Below are positions 15,741 to 28,720 of a stretch of 64,000 bases of DNA, one piece after another (within the stretch, counting starts at the first letter, position 1; each line of letters starts with the position of its first letter). The stretch covers positions 62,001 through 126,000 of the forward strand of contig NZ_JAEQBB010000001.1 of assembly GCF_018616375.1 (NCBI RefSeq), read 5' to 3'. The notes below the pieces were generated by a model, which searched no databases, was not told where the DNA came from, and saw only the letters and a program-made list of their open reading frames with translations. This stretch comes from Exiguobacterium sp. J17977. Its GTDB lineage: Bacteria; Bacillota; Bacilli; Exiguobacteriales; Exiguobacteriaceae. The position numbers and the translations under genes are program-made.

Positions 15741-17327
15741 TTATTGTTCAATCAATCCTTCTTGGATGAGGAAGTCGCGGGCGACTTTCTCCGGACGTTG
15801 TTTCTCGACGTCAGCAAGATAATTGAGCTCTTGCATCGTCTCGTCCGTGATTTTCCCGCTCAGCAAGTTCAACACGTCCGCGAGCTCCGGATGCTCGGCG
15901 AGCGTCTCTTCACTGACGATTGGGACCGCGTAATACGGCGGGAAGAACTGTTTGTCGTCCTCGAGGACGGTCAAATCGAAGCGTTTAAGCAAGCCGTCGG
16001 TCGAGAAGCTGTCGATGGCGTTACTCTCATTGTTCATGAGTGCCGTATAGCGGAGTCCTCCGTCGACCGGTTTCACGTCCTGGAAGTTGAACGGATACGC
16101 TTCTTTCAAGCCGAGGTATCCGTCTTCACGGTTTGAGAACTCGATTGTCGGACCAAAGACGAGCTCGTCACTCACCGAGGCAAGATCTGAGACGGTCTTT
16201 AAACCGTATTTGTCGACGTCTTCTTGTTTGACGGCAATGGCATACGTGTTATTGAAGCCGATCGGGTCGAGCGTGCGGATATCGAAACGTTCGTTCACTT
16301 GTTTCACGACCTTGTCGTAGACGACGTCCGGGTCGTTCTCGACGTCTTGCTTCAATACATCGACGAACAACGTGCCTGTATATTCGACGTACGTATCAAT
16401 CTCACCGGTCCGCAGGGCGCTGAAAGCGACCTGGGTCCCGCCGAGGTTCAATTGACGTTTCACATCGAGGTCTGTCTTGTCTTCGATCAAGTCGGCGACC
16501 ATGTTCCCGAGAATCAATTGCTCGGTAAAGTTTTTCGATCCGACGACAATCGTGTCGTCTTCACGGGTGAAGGCGTAAATCGAACCGGCGAGGAGTAGGA
16601 CGAACGCCGTCGCGATGACGATGAGTGGTTTTGTGACTTTCTTCGCCGAACGACGCGTCTTTTTCTTCATCCGGCCATCCGCGAGGACGATGCCGTTCGG
16701 TGCGACCTTGTACTCGATGCGGCTGACGATGAAATCAATCAACAGTGCGAGCAGACCGGCCGGGATGGCACCGGCAAGGATTTGGTTGTTGTCAACGGTT
16801 TGAATCCCGGCGAAGACGAGATAGCCGAGACCACCGGCTCCGACGAACGCGGAGATGGTCATGAGTCCGACGGCTGTGACCGCCGAGATGCGAATCCCGG
16901 CCATGATGATCGGGAGTGCGAGCGGGAGCTGAATCTTACTCAAAATCTGACGGTCGGTTAGGCCGATCCCTTTAGCTGACTCGAGCGTATCACCCGGGAT
17001 GCTCGAAAGGCCAGTGTACGTGTTCTTCACGATCGGGAGGAGCGAGTATAAGACGACCATGATGATGGCCGGCGTCGAACCGATTCCGATGAACGGGATG
17101 AGGAAGCCGAGGAGAGCCAAACTTGGTACGGCTTGGACGACGCTCGTCAGTCCGAGAATCGGTTTCGCGAGGCGCGGAATCCGTAAGATGAGAATCCCGA
17201 GCGGTACCCCTAACAGGACCGCGAGTGAGACAGCGAACACCGTCAGTTGTAAGTGTTCGAGCAAGAGCGTTCCGATTTGATCGGTGTTGTTCGTGAAGTA
17301 ATCGAAAAATGATTGAATGGCGTTCAT
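15741..17327 (-). CDS. Osmoprotectant ABC transporter, fused permease and substrate-binding protein
   Basis: 528 aa fusion of two components that are separate genes in B. subtilis opuB/opuC. Residues about 1-215 are the permease, with six spans and the EAA-type loop (ESAKGIGLTDRQILSKIQLPLALP). A further span at about 233-253 leads to an extracytoplasmic binding domain at about 255-528 that opens IVVGSKNFTEQLILG, typical of the glycine betaine/choline/carnitine OpuAC family. The start overlaps the ATPase stop as ATGA, with GAGGAGG upstream. Such fusions are known in Gram-positive bacteria. Likely imports quaternary amine osmolytes; exact substrate not readable. Confidence 0.9.
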   Translation of the reverse strand: MNAIQSFFDYFTNNTDQIGTLLLEHLQLTVFAVSLAVLLGVPLGILILRIPRLAKPILGLTSVVQAVPSLALLGFLIPFIGIGSTPAIIMVVLYSLLPIVKNTYTGLSSIPGDTLESAKGIGLTDRQILSKIQLPLALPIIMAGIRISAVTAVGLMTISAFVGAGGLGYLVFAGIQTVDNNQILAGAIPAGLLALLIDFIVSRIEYKVAPNGIVLADGRMKKKTRRSAKKVTKPLIVIATAFVLLLAGSIYAFTREDDTIVVGSKNFTEQLILGNMVADLIEDKTDLDVKRQLNLGGTQVAFSALRTGEIDTYVEYTGTLFVDVLKQDVENDPDVVYDKVVKQVNERFDIRTLDPIGFNNTYAIAVKQEDVDKYGLKTVSDLASVSDELVFGPTIEFSNREDGYLGLKEAYPFNFQDVKPVDGGLRYTALMNNESNAIDSFSTDGLLKRFDLTVLEDDKQFFPPYYAVPIVSEETLAEHPELADVLNLLSGKITDETMQELNYLADVEKQRPEKVARDFLIQEGLIEQ

Positions 17328-18448
17328 AGCGTTTCCTCCTCTTGCATGAATTGCTCACTGAGGACGGAAAGCAAGCTGCTGCGTGTAATCAAGCCGTGAA
17401 GTATTGAACCGTCGACGACAGGGAGGTACCCTTGGTCGCTCGTGTTCATGACGTCTAAAATATCGAGAAGTGAGTCCTCGATTGAGACGAAGGCGTAATT
17501 CGTATTCATGACTTCCTCGAGTCGCTTCGTCTTGTCTTGGATGCTGTGGACGTCTTTCAATTTGATGAGTCCTTGGAGGACGCGATCACGGTCGGTGATC
17601 AACAGACTGTCGACTTTGCGCGAACGCATGATTTCAATCGCTTGAAGCACCGTCCGTTTCCCGCTGATTGATACCGGGTCGGTGATCATGATATCTTTCG
17701 CTTTGATGAATTCAGGACTGTTCCAAATTCGATTCTTCCCGATGAATGATTCGACGTACTCGTCTTTCGGGTTCCGAAGGATTTGTTCCGGGGTATCGAA
17801 CTGGACGATTTCCCCGTCGCGCATGATACAAATGCGATCGGCCAGCTTGATCGCCTCATCCATATCATGGGTGACGAATACAATCGTCTTTTTCACTTCT
17901 TCTTGCAGGTTGAACAGTTCTTCTTGCAGGTCGTTCCGAGTCACTGGGTCGAGGGCGCTGAACGGTTCATCCATCAAAATGACTTCAGGATCGTTCATGA
18001 GGGCGCGGGCGAAACCGATGCGTTGTTGTTGCCCACCGCTCAATTCGCTCGGATAGCGATCGATGAACTGATCCGGGTCGAGACCGACCATACGGAGAAG
18101 GTGTTCGGTGCGTGCGTCCATGTCTTGTTCGGCATGACCCTCGAGGCTCGCAATCAATTGAATGTTTTCGCGAATCGTCATATGCGGAAAGAGGCCGGTC
18201 TGTTGAATGACGTAGCCCATCTGGCGCCGCAGTTCAATCGGATCCATTTTGCGTGTGTCTTGGCCGTTGACGATAATCGTGCCTTCCGTCGGCTCAATCA
18301 AGCGGTTAATCATTTTCAACGATGTCGTCTTCCCACAGCCGGACGGGCCGATAAAGACGACGAGCTCACCTTTGTTGATTGTGAGGTTCATCTCTTTCAA
18401 GACGGTCGTCTGTTTGAACGTTTTCTTGACTTGTTTAAACTCAATCAT
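17324..18448 (-). CDS. Osmoprotectant ABC transporter ATPase with CBS domains (OpuCA type)
   Basis: 374 aa. ATPase at about 1-235 with Walker A GPSGCGKTTS, signature LSGGQQQRIGFARAL and Walker B VILMDEPFSALD. Two CBS domains at about 245-370 (ITDPVSISGKRTVLQAIEIM, FVSIEDSLLDILDVMNTS) sense ionic strength or nucleotide in related OpuA/OpuC proteins. ATG 18448 follows AAGGGTG; an ATG 30 bases upstream is less likely. First gene of a two-gene operon with the fused permease/binding protein. Confidence 0.92.
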   Translation of the reverse strand: MIEFKQVKKTFKQTTVLKEMNLTINKGELVVFIGPSGCGKTTSLKMINRLIEPTEGTIIVNGQDTRKMDPIELRRQMGYVIQQTGLFPHMTIRENIQLIASLEGHAEQDMDARTEHLLRMVGLDPDQFIDRYPSELSGGQQQRIGFARALMNDPEVILMDEPFSALDPVTRNDLQEELFNLQEEVKKTIVFVTHDMDEAIKLADRICIMRDGEIVQFDTPEQILRNPKDEYVESFIGKNRIWNSPEFIKAKDIMITDPVSISGKRTVLQAIEIMRSRKVDSLLITDRDRVLQGLIKLKDVHSIQDKTKRLEEVMNTNYAFVSIEDSLLDILDVMNTSDQGYLPVVDGSILHGLITRSSLLSVLSEQFMQEEETL

Positions 18449-18483
18449 GCAGTCACCCTTTTCAATAATTATTTTCACATAAC

Positions 18484-18513
18484 CTTATATGCCCGTTGTC
18501 AGATGATTGTAAA
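18484..18513 (-). promoter_or_regulatory. Promoter of the osmolyte transporter operon
   Basis: On the minus strand TTTACA (18508-18513) and TATAAG (18484-18489) with an 18-bp spacer, 36 bases before the ATPase start. Confidence 0.6.
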
Positions 18514-18590
18514 CATTATTTTCAAAAAAAGCGTTTGAACGTTTGATAAAGCGGGGATTATTATTATCCTTTTTTATTTTAAAACGTGAA

Positions 18591-18624
18591 AGGGAAGGAC
18601 ACTTGTAGCTACGTGTCCTTCCCT
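18591..18624 (-). terminator. Terminator of glcDF operon
   Basis: AGGGAAGGACAC / GTGTCCTTCCCT perfect twelve-pair stem. The T-run after it on the minus strand is interrupted. Confidence 0.75.
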
Positions 18625-18631
18625 CGGTTTG

Positions 18632-19963
18632 TTAGTTTGCAGGATGATTCATCGCTTCGACGAGTAAATCCGCCAAATGGACGGCACGCATCGAGTCAGT
18701 TCCATATTCTTGAATACCGAGCTGCATCTGCATATGGCAGCCCGGGTTCGACGTCACAATCGTTTGCGCCGCTGTGGCGTTGACGTGACCCATCTTCATC
18801 TCGAGGATGTCATTCGCAATCACCGGTTGCAACAAGTTGTAAACTCCGGCCGAGCCGCAACAGTGGTCGGCATGTTGCTGTTCGATATAGACGGCCCCTT
18901 CAATCGCCTGGAGCAATACCCGCGGGGCGAGTGCCCCTTTTTGCACGTTGCGGAGGTGGCACGAGTCTTGGTACGTGATGAGCTGCTCCGGTAGGGAGAG
19001 CGGTACGCGGTCGAGGAAGCCGACCTCAATCAAAATCGAGGCGAAGTCTTTAATCTTGGCCGTGAACCGTTCCGCGCGTTCGGCCCATTCCGGGTCGTGC
19101 TTCAACAGATGGTCATAGCCGACGAGGAACGCGCCGCAACCGCCGGCGTTCGTGATGATGTAATCGACGTCCCCGGCCTCGAACGCTGCGATATTCTGCT
19201 TGGCGAGCGTGACGGCGCCCGTCTGTTCACCAGCATGACCATGTAAGGCCCCGCAACATTGCTGCGTTTTCGGGATGACGATGTCGCAGCCCGCTGCTTG
19301 AAGCAGTTTGATCGTGTTCGCGTTTGTCTCATAAAACATCGTGTCCATCAAGCATCCACTGAAGAAGGCGACGCGGGCCGTCGTCGACCCCGTCCCAGAG
19401 ATTCGCTCCGGACGCCGTCGTCGCTCCGTCTTCGGCGGGACCGTCGGCAAAATCGTCTCCATCTTCTGTAGCTGGTCCGGGAACCAGTCGAGGATGCGGA
19501 GCTTGTGAGTAAGTGTCTGGACGCCAGACTGTTGATAGAAGCGGAGAAAACCCGTCGCCGTCTCCATCTTCGCCTTATTCAAGAACAGCCCGTCAAAGAC
19601 GACTTTCCTGACGAGCCGCTCGCGGACCGGCATTTGCCCCGTCGCACGTTTATGCTCAGTGATGGCGGCGCGTGCGTCCTCGAGCAAGACGCTATAGCGC
19701 ACACCGGCCGGGCATGCCGGCTCACAGGCGAGACAACCGAGACATTCGTTGAGCGTCTTCTCAACCCCTTCGTCCGGTTCGATCAACCCGTCGACGACAC
19801 CTTTCATGATGGCGATGCGACCGCGCGGGGAGGCAGACTCGTCTTTCGAGCGGATATACGTCGGGCACGTCGGCAGGCAGAAGCCGCAGCGCATGCAGCC
19901 GAGCATCTCTTCATAGTCGAGCTTCTCGGTCATGCGAGTGGTGAGTTCGGGCGTCTGCTTCAT
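18632..19963 (-). CDS. glcF: Glycolate oxidase iron-sulphur subunit
   Basis: 443 aa. Two [4Fe-4S] motifs near the N-terminus (CMRCGFCLPTCP, CLGCLACEPACP) and two cysteine-rich CCG domains (QCCGALHGHAGE, HCCGSAGVYNLL), the arrangement of GlcF and of heterodisulfide-reductase-like electron carriers. Passes electrons from the flavin subunit GlcD into the respiratory chain. Starts in an ATGA overlap with glcD. Two-subunit glcDF operons, without glcE, are common in Bacillales. Confidence 0.92.
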   Translation of the reverse strand: MKQTPELTTRMTEKLDYEEMLGCMRCGFCLPTCPTYIRSKDESASPRGRIAIMKGVVDGLIEPDEGVEKTLNECLGCLACEPACPAGVRYSVLLEDARAAITEHKRATGQMPVRERLVRKVVFDGLFLNKAKMETATGFLRFYQQSGVQTLTHKLRILDWFPDQLQKMETILPTVPPKTERRRRPERISGTGSTTARVAFFSGCLMDTMFYETNANTIKLLQAAGCDIVIPKTQQCCGALHGHAGEQTGAVTLAKQNIAAFEAGDVDYIITNAGGCGAFLVGYDHLLKHDPEWAERAERFTAKIKDFASILIEVGFLDRVPLSLPEQLITYQDSCHLRNVQKGALAPRVLLQAIEGAVYIEQQHADHCCGSAGVYNLLQPVIANDILEMKMGHVNATAAQTIVTSNPGCHMQMQLGIQEYGTDSMRAVHLADLLVEAMNHPAN

Positions 19964-21369
19964 GATTTACCTCCTTGGACGATGCGTTTTTTCGCCGCTT
20001 TGGCGAACATCTTCTGCGGGTTCATGATGCCGTGCGGGTCGAAGGAGAGTTTGATGCCTTTCATGACGTCAATCCCGGCCGGTCCGAGCTTCCATTCAAG
20101 ATACGGAGCTTTCATCGCCCCGACCCCGTGCTCGCCGGTGATCGTCCCACCGAGGTCGAGCGCGGCGGCGAAAATATCGGCGAACGCGGCCTCGACGCGT
20201 TCCATCTCTTCATGATTCCGGGCATCGGTCGCGACCGTCGGATGCAAATTGCCGTCACCGGCATGGCCGAACGTAGCGATTTGAATGTCGTACGCCCGTC
20301 CAATCGCTTCGATGCGCCGGACCATCTCGGCAATCTCGCTCCGCGGCACGGTCGCATCTTCTAAAATCGTCGTCGGGCTGAGGCGAGCGAGGGCGGATAA
20401 GGCGATGCGCCGCGCGTACCGTAGCGTCTCGGCATGCGCCTCATCTCGCGCCACTTCGACCGACAAGGCACCTTCTTCTAGACAGACCGCATGCATCGCC
20501 TCGATGTCTTGACGGACGACGTCATGCGGGCCGTCCTGTTCTAATAGAAGGAGGGCGCCGACGTCTGTCGGCAATCCGATGTTCGCATACGCCTCAACGA
20601 CCTCGATCGTCTTCTTGTCCATGAACTCGAGCGTCGCCGGGATGACGCGGTTCTCGATGATGCGGCTCACCGTCCGGGCCGCGCTGTCCAAGTCCTCGAA
20701 AAAAGCCAGCATTGTCTGTTTCGTCTCGGGGAGCGGGATGAGCTTGAGCGTCGCTTGCGTGATGACGGCGAGTGTACCTTCCGAGCCGACGAGGAGACGG
20801 GTCAAATCGTATCCGGCCACGTCTTTGGCGAGCTTGCCGCCCGTGTGCAGCATGTCGCCGTTCGGGAGCACCGCCTCGAGCGCGAGCACGTAATTGGCCG
20901 TCACGCCATACTTCAACCCGCGTAACCCGCCCGAATTCTCGCTAATGTTGCCGCCAATCGTCGAAATTTTCATCGAGCTCGGGTCCGGCGGATAGAACAG
21001 GCCCTTCGCCTCGACGGCTTGTGCCAAGTTGGCAGTGATGCAGCCCGGCTCGACCGTCACCGTCAAATTCTTCTCGTCGATTTCAAGGATGCGGTCCATA
21101 TAGCGGAAATCCATGACGACACCACCGGAAAGCGGCGTCGTCCCGCCGGCGAGGTTCGTCGCCGACCCACGGGGGACGACTGGGATTCGATGTGTGTGGC
21201 ACAGCCGCAACACGGCCTGTACATGTTCGGTCGAGCGGGGGGCGACGATTGCGTCAGGCATCGCTTGATAGTTCGGCGTCGCGTCAAACGAATAGGCGAG
21301 TCGGGTCGTCTGGTCCGTGAAGACCACGTCGGCACCAATTTCCTCACGTAATTGATTCATCCAGTCCAT
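19960..21369 (-). CDS. glcD: Glycolate oxidase FAD subunit
   Basis: 469 aa. PCMH-type FAD domain at about 40-220 (VVPRGSATNLAGGTTPLSGG, GNISENSGGLRGLKYG) and a C-terminal cap with FGHAGDGNLHPT and ITGEHGVG, the residues that bind the 2-hydroxy acid. Oxidises glycolate to glyoxylate; D-lactate is a possible alternative substrate in this family. ATG 21369 has GAGGAGGA at good spacing. A CcpA-like site lies about 80 bases upstream, so glucose repression is expected. Confidence 0.93.
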   Translation of the reverse strand: MDWMNQLREEIGADVVFTDQTTRLAYSFDATPNYQAMPDAIVAPRSTEHVQAVLRLCHTHRIPVVPRGSATNLAGGTTPLSGGVVMDFRYMDRILEIDEKNLTVTVEPGCITANLAQAVEAKGLFYPPDPSSMKISTIGGNISENSGGLRGLKYGVTANYVLALEAVLPNGDMLHTGGKLAKDVAGYDLTRLLVGSEGTLAVITQATLKLIPLPETKQTMLAFFEDLDSAARTVSRIIENRVIPATLEFMDKKTIEVVEAYANIGLPTDVGALLLLEQDGPHDVVRQDIEAMHAVCLEEGALSVEVARDEAHAETLRYARRIALSALARLSPTTILEDATVPRSEIAEMVRRIEAIGRAYDIQIATFGHAGDGNLHPTVATDARNHEEMERVEAAFADIFAAALDLGGTITGEHGVGAMKAPYLEWKLGPAGIDVMKGIKLSFDPHGIMNPQKMFAKAAKKRIVQGGKS

Positions 21370-21447
21370 GGAAGTTCCTCCTCACACGCATCAAAAATCT
21401 CATGATGCGGGCGTCGGTTTCGAAAGTCACAAAATCGACACATTTTT

Positions 21448-21461
21448 AGATAGCGCTTACA
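21448..21461. promoter_or_regulatory. Putative CcpA site (cre) upstream of glcDF
   Basis: AGATAGCGCTTACA matches the consensus TGWNANCGNTNWCA at all fixed positions but the first. It lies 79-92 bases upstream of the glcD start. Confidence 0.5.
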
Positions 21462-21586
21462 TCGTAATCGTAGCGATTCGAACTGGTATTGTCCACCCAT
21501 TTCGGCTTGATGGCAAGGGATTTCCAGACGAGCAGACGGCTAAAACCACCCTGTGAGATTCGTCACTACAAATTCGTCAGAACCCC

Positions 21587-21616
21587 TCGACACGACAAAA
21601 AGATAATCGGTATACT
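21587..21616 (+). promoter_or_regulatory. Strong-looking sigma-A promoter, target unclear
   Basis: TCGACA (5/6) and TATACT (5/6) with an 18-bp spacer, about 390 bases upstream of atpZ. Confidence 0.5.
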
Positions 21617-21863
21617 GATACAGGGCGATGTAAACGATTTCAAAATCGGGTCAACGTCCGTTTCAAAACCTTTTGTGAACGTAAGCCGTTTGTCATTGTG
21701 TTTTCCAAAACGTGGAGGTATAACTGAACTATTCTTCATCTGATTCGCAATGTGAAATGTTATAAAGTCAACATTTTTATTTCATCATTTCTTCATACTT
21801 TTTTAAAATTTAGCGATTTTAATTTAGTTTGTGAACTGCGTAAAAGCCTTGATACACCTTGAT

Positions 21864-21877
21864 TTAAAGCGCTTTTA
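21864..21877. promoter_or_regulatory. Imperfect CcpA-like palindrome upstream of atp
   Basis: TTAAAGCGCTTTTA: perfect core AAAGCGCTTT but T instead of G and C at the two symmetrical outer positions. It sits 16 bases before the putative atp -35. Confidence 0.3.
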
Positions 21878-21892
21878 TAATTGTGAAATTCA

Positions 21893-21921
21893 TTGACTTC
21901 TTATGCCATTTCCAGTACTCT
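21893..21921 (+). promoter_or_regulatory. Possible atp operon promoter
   Basis: TTGACT (5/6) at 21893-21898 with a 17-bp spacer to the weak -10 TACTCT. Confidence 0.4.
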
Positions 21922-22005
21922 GAACTTGTGTGACTTTTGATGGTCACGCGAGTGTGAATTCGATGAAGAAGATGGAAAGCATGGCAGCTCGAAAGGGGGA
22001 TTTGG

Positions 22006-22233
22006 ATGACGAAAAAAGACAATCGTTACCTATCCTACGCCTCGCTCGCCTCTCAAATTTCGACCGCGCTCGCTGGACCGATCGTCATCGGTTATCTCGT
22101 TGGCCAATACGGGGCGAGACGTGAATTTTGGGGCACGTTTGGTTGGAATGTGTCGGTGTTTCTGGGCATGGCTCTCGGAATCACGGCGCTTGTTCTCACC
22201 CTTCGAAGTTTATTGACAGGAGAGGACGAATGA
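22006..22233 (+). CDS. atpZ: AtpZ-type F0 accessory membrane protein
   Basis: 75 aa, two membrane spans (about 19-36 and 47-68) with GPIVIGYLVGQYG between them. Position and size match the small AtpZ/AtpI-like proteins at the head of bacterial atp operons, proposed to help c-ring assembly or magnesium supply. GGGGGATTTGG precedes ATG 22006. The stop overlaps atpI as ATGA, so both small genes are coupled. Confidence 0.8.
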   Translation: MTKKDNRYLSYASLASQISTALAGPIVIGYLVGQYGARREFWGTFGWNVSVFLGMALGITALVLTLRSLLTGEDE

Positions 22234-22658
22234 AGCTAGAACAAACGCAACTACAACAAGTGCAAGCAGACAGAAAAGCACAGCAGCAATTGATGAAACG
22301 CTATACGAAGTGGTTTATCGGATGGTTCGCCATTCTCCTCCTCGGAGCGCTCATCGTCCCTATGTACAAACCGGTCTTTCTCGGCTTGTTCCTAGGTGGG
22401 GTCGGTAGTCTCATAATTCTACATATGCAGAATCGAAGCGTCATTCGCATGTATGACGTCATCGAACATGGACGACGCCCAAAGTCGCACGGGACTGTTT
22501 CAAGAATGGCAGTCGGTGCACTAGCCGTGATAGTCGGCCTCTTTTATGAGGATCGAGTATCGCTGATTGCGGTGGTAACTGGTCTAATCGCCGGCCACAT
22601 CATACAATTTGGCGAGTTCACACTTGCCCAGCTCAGCAGGAAAAGAGGTGAATACTAA
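22230..22658 (+). CDS. atpI: ATP synthase subunit I
   Basis: 142 aa, four predicted spans after a polar Gln-rich N-terminus; matches the AtpI family by size and place directly before atpB. It is a c-ring assembly chaperone in other bacteria. ATG 22230 overlaps atpZ and follows GGAGAGGA; the frame is open upstream to 22128 but inside atpZ. Confidence 0.85.
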   Translation: MKLEQTQLQQVQADRKAQQQLMKRYTKWFIGWFAILLLGALIVPMYKPVFLGLFLGGVGSLIILHMQNRSVIRMYDVIEHGRRPKSHGTVSRMAVGALAVIVGLFYEDRVSLIAVVTGLIAGHIIQFGEFTLAQLSRKRGEY

Positions 22659-23395
22659 TGGGTCATGAGTTTCCCACATATTCTCTACAACTCGGAGACT
22701 ATACGTTATATGGGAGCTGGACGAACGTCATTACGGTGCTGATCGCATCACTACTCGTATTTACGTTTGCCGTTTGGGGAACGCGACGCTTGGCTATGAA
22801 GCCGACTGGTAAGCAGAACTTAATGGAATTCTTCGCAGAATTCACACGCGGGATTATCTCGAGTGCGATGGACTGGAAGACTGGGGGCCGTTTCATCGGG
22901 TTTGGAATGACGTTGATTTTGTTCATTCTCTTCTCGAACTTGATGGGTCTACCGTTTAACGTCATTTCTGGTCACTATCTATGGTTCAACTCACCGACGG
23001 CCGATCCTTACGTCACGTTGGCATTGTCGACACTCGTCGTTGCAATGTCGCACTATTACGGCGTGAAGCTACACGGTTTGAAGCACTACTCGGCGGAATT
23101 CGTGAAGCCGGTCTGGTTCTTATTGCCGATCAAGCTCATCGAGGAGTTCGCGAACACCTTGACGCTCGGTCTGCGTCTTTACGGTAACATCTTTGCCGGT
23201 GAAATCATGATTACCATCATCTTGGGACTCGCAATTACCGCAGAAGGGGCACTTAACCCGCTCGGTGCTGTGTTCGCAGTTCTCCCAATGATTTTATGGC
23301 AAGGCTTCTCAATCTTTATCGGGGTTATCCAATCCTATATTTTCCTGACGCTTGCAATGGTGTACATCGGGCATAAAGCTTCTGCCGAGCATTAA
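22658..23395 (+). CDS. atpB: ATP synthase F0 subunit a
   Basis: 245 aa integral membrane subunit forming the proton half-channels. The conserved arginine helix is seen in EEFANTLTLGLRLYGNIFAGEI, and the C-terminal helix in GFSIFIGVIQSYIFLTLAMVYI. Start overlaps the atpI stop by one base (TAATG). Confidence 0.97.
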   Translation: MGHEFPTYSLQLGDYTLYGSWTNVITVLIASLLVFTFAVWGTRRLAMKPTGKQNLMEFFAEFTRGIISSAMDWKTGGRFIGFGMTLILFILFSNLMGLPFNVISGHYLWFNSPTADPYVTLALSTLVVAMSHYYGVKLHGLKHYSAEFVKPVWFLLPIKLIEEFANTLTLGLRLYGNIFAGEIMITIILGLAITAEGALNPLGAVFAVLPMILWQGFSIFIGVIQSYIFLTLAMVYIGHKASAEH

Positions 23396-23443
23396 TTCGG
23401 ACAGGTCTCGCCAAAGCGTTGAACAAAAAAACTATTTACTTAA

Positions 23444-23686
<243 letters not shown>

Positions 23687-23697
23687 TTACGAGTTAA

Positions 23698-24284
<587 letters not shown>

Positions 24285-24285
<1 letters not shown>

Positions 24286-24818
24286 TGAACACATCGTTAG
24301 CAAAACGCTATGCCAAAGCGCTCTTCGACTTAGCGCGGGAACAAGGCACGCTCGACCAAGTCGAAGCGGAAGTGCGTCTGCTCGATGAAGTGCTCCACGC
24401 GACTCCTGAACTTGCGAATCTCTTAGAGAATCCGGCAATCAGTGACAGCGAGCTTGCACAGCTTTTAACACATAGCTTTGGTGACATGACAGATATCGTG
24501 CTCAACACACTTCTCGTCATGGTCGAAAACGACCGTGCGAGCGAGGTTCGCGGCTTGTCGCGCTACGTCCTTGATTACATCAACGACTACCGTGGCATCG
24601 CCGAAGGGTTCGTCACGAGTGCTTACCCGTTGTCGGCAACAGAGTTGAAAGAAGTCGAACTCGTCTTCGGTCAGAAGATGAACAAGACGCTTCAATTGAA
24701 GAACGTCGTCGATGAAGACGTCATCGGTGGACTCCGTGTCCAGATCGGCTACACGACGTATGATGACACAATCGAAAACAAACTAACACGCCTCGAGCGT
24801 GAATTGTTGAATGCGTAA
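24285..24818 (+). CDS. atpH: ATP synthase F1 subunit delta
   Basis: 177 aa OSCP/delta subunit joining the stalk to F1. Starts LAKRYAKALFDLAREQG and ends with GGLRVQIGYTTYDDTIENKLTRL, both typical. One-base overlap with atpF (TGATG). Confidence 0.96.
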
Positions 24819-26345
<1,527 letters not shown>

Positions 26346-26381
26346 TCCGGTGACGAGCGTCTATTAAGGTGGTGAATCGAA

Positions 26382-27239
26382 ATGGCATCATTACGTGAGA
26401 TCCAGATGCGGATCACCTCGACCCAAAGCACGAAGCAAATCACGAAAGCGATGAACATGGTGTCGGCCTCGAAATTGAACCGCGCTCAAGGGAGCAACGC
26501 CAACTTCAAGCCGTACATGACCAAGTTGCAGGAAGTCATCTCGTCGATTGCCGGCGGTACTTCAGGCGCAACACACCCGATGCTTCAAGTCCGTCCCGTC
26601 AAACGGACCGGCTATATCGTCATCACGTCAGACCGCGGACTTGCTGGTGGATACAACGCCAGCGTCCTTCGTGACGTGTATCGCGAGTTGAAAGCCAAAC
26701 ACGATTCAACAGACGAGTATCGTCTGTACGTGATCGGGAAGGTCGGCGTTCAGTTCTTCAAGGCCCGTAACATTCCGGTGTACAGTGCCATGACAGGACT
26801 CAACGACCAGCCATCATTCGTTGAAGTCGCAGAGATCGTCAAACAGACGGTCGGCGCGTTCAGTGAAGGCGAGATTGATGAATTGAAGCTCTGCTACAAC
26901 TCATTCATCTCTGTCATCAGCCAAGAAGTGAAGATTGATCGATTGCTTCCGCTTGGGAATATCGAACAGACCGCATCCAATGTGATGTATGAATACGAAC
27001 CAGAAGAAGAAACGATCTTAGCAGCGCTTCTCCCGCGTTACGCGGAAGGACTCATCTACGGCGCGCTCCTCGATGCGAAAGTATCGGAGCACGCGGCTCG
27101 GATGACGGCGATGTCGAACGCGACAGACAACGCGGATGAACTCATCCGTGGACTCAAGCTCAAGTTCAACCGCGCGCGTCAAGCGGCGATCACACAAGAA
27201 ATCACAGAGATTGTCGGAGGTGCGGCTGCGCTTGAATAA
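26382..27239 (+). CDS. atpG: ATP synthase F1 subunit gamma
   Basis: 285 aa rotor shaft. N-terminus [25 protein letters not shown] split across two helices and the C-terminal signature [24 protein letters not shown]-like segment ([16 protein letters not shown]) are present. AAGGTGGTG precedes ATG. Confidence 0.97.
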   Translation: MASLREIQMRITSTQSTKQITKAMNMVSASKLNRAQGSNANFKPYMTKLQEVISSIAGGTSGATHPMLQVRPVKRTGYIVITSDRGLAGGYNASVLRDVYRELKAKHDSTDEYRLYVIGKVGVQFFKARNIPVYSAMTGLNDQPSFVEVAEIVKQTVGAFSEGEIDELKLCYNSFISVISQEVKIDRLLPLGNIEQTASNVMYEYEPEEETILAALLPRYAEGLIYGALLDAKVSEHAARMTAMSNATDNADELIRGLKLKFNRARQAAITQEITEIVGGAAALE

Positions 27240-27261
27240 GCGCACGCCCTCTAGATTGTAG

Positions 27262-28692
<1,431 letters not shown>

Positions 28693-28720
28693 GACCTACA
28701 CGGAAGGGGGAAACTAGACG

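Larger units (their letters stand above)
21462..22005. other. Long divergent intergenic region before the atp operon
   Basis: About 540 bases without a convincing gene; small frames here lack ribosome sites and recognisable products. It becomes AT-rich towards atp. It holds a good promoter at 21587-21616, an imperfect cre at 21864-21877 and a likely atp promoter at 21893-21921. The product of the first promoter, about 390 bases before atpZ, is unclear: a long atp leader or a small RNA. Confidence 0.6.

Noticed and set aside
21489-21743. 84-residue plus-strand frame in the glcD-atpZ gap
   Set aside because: No ribosome site, no recognisable product, and it runs across a promoter.
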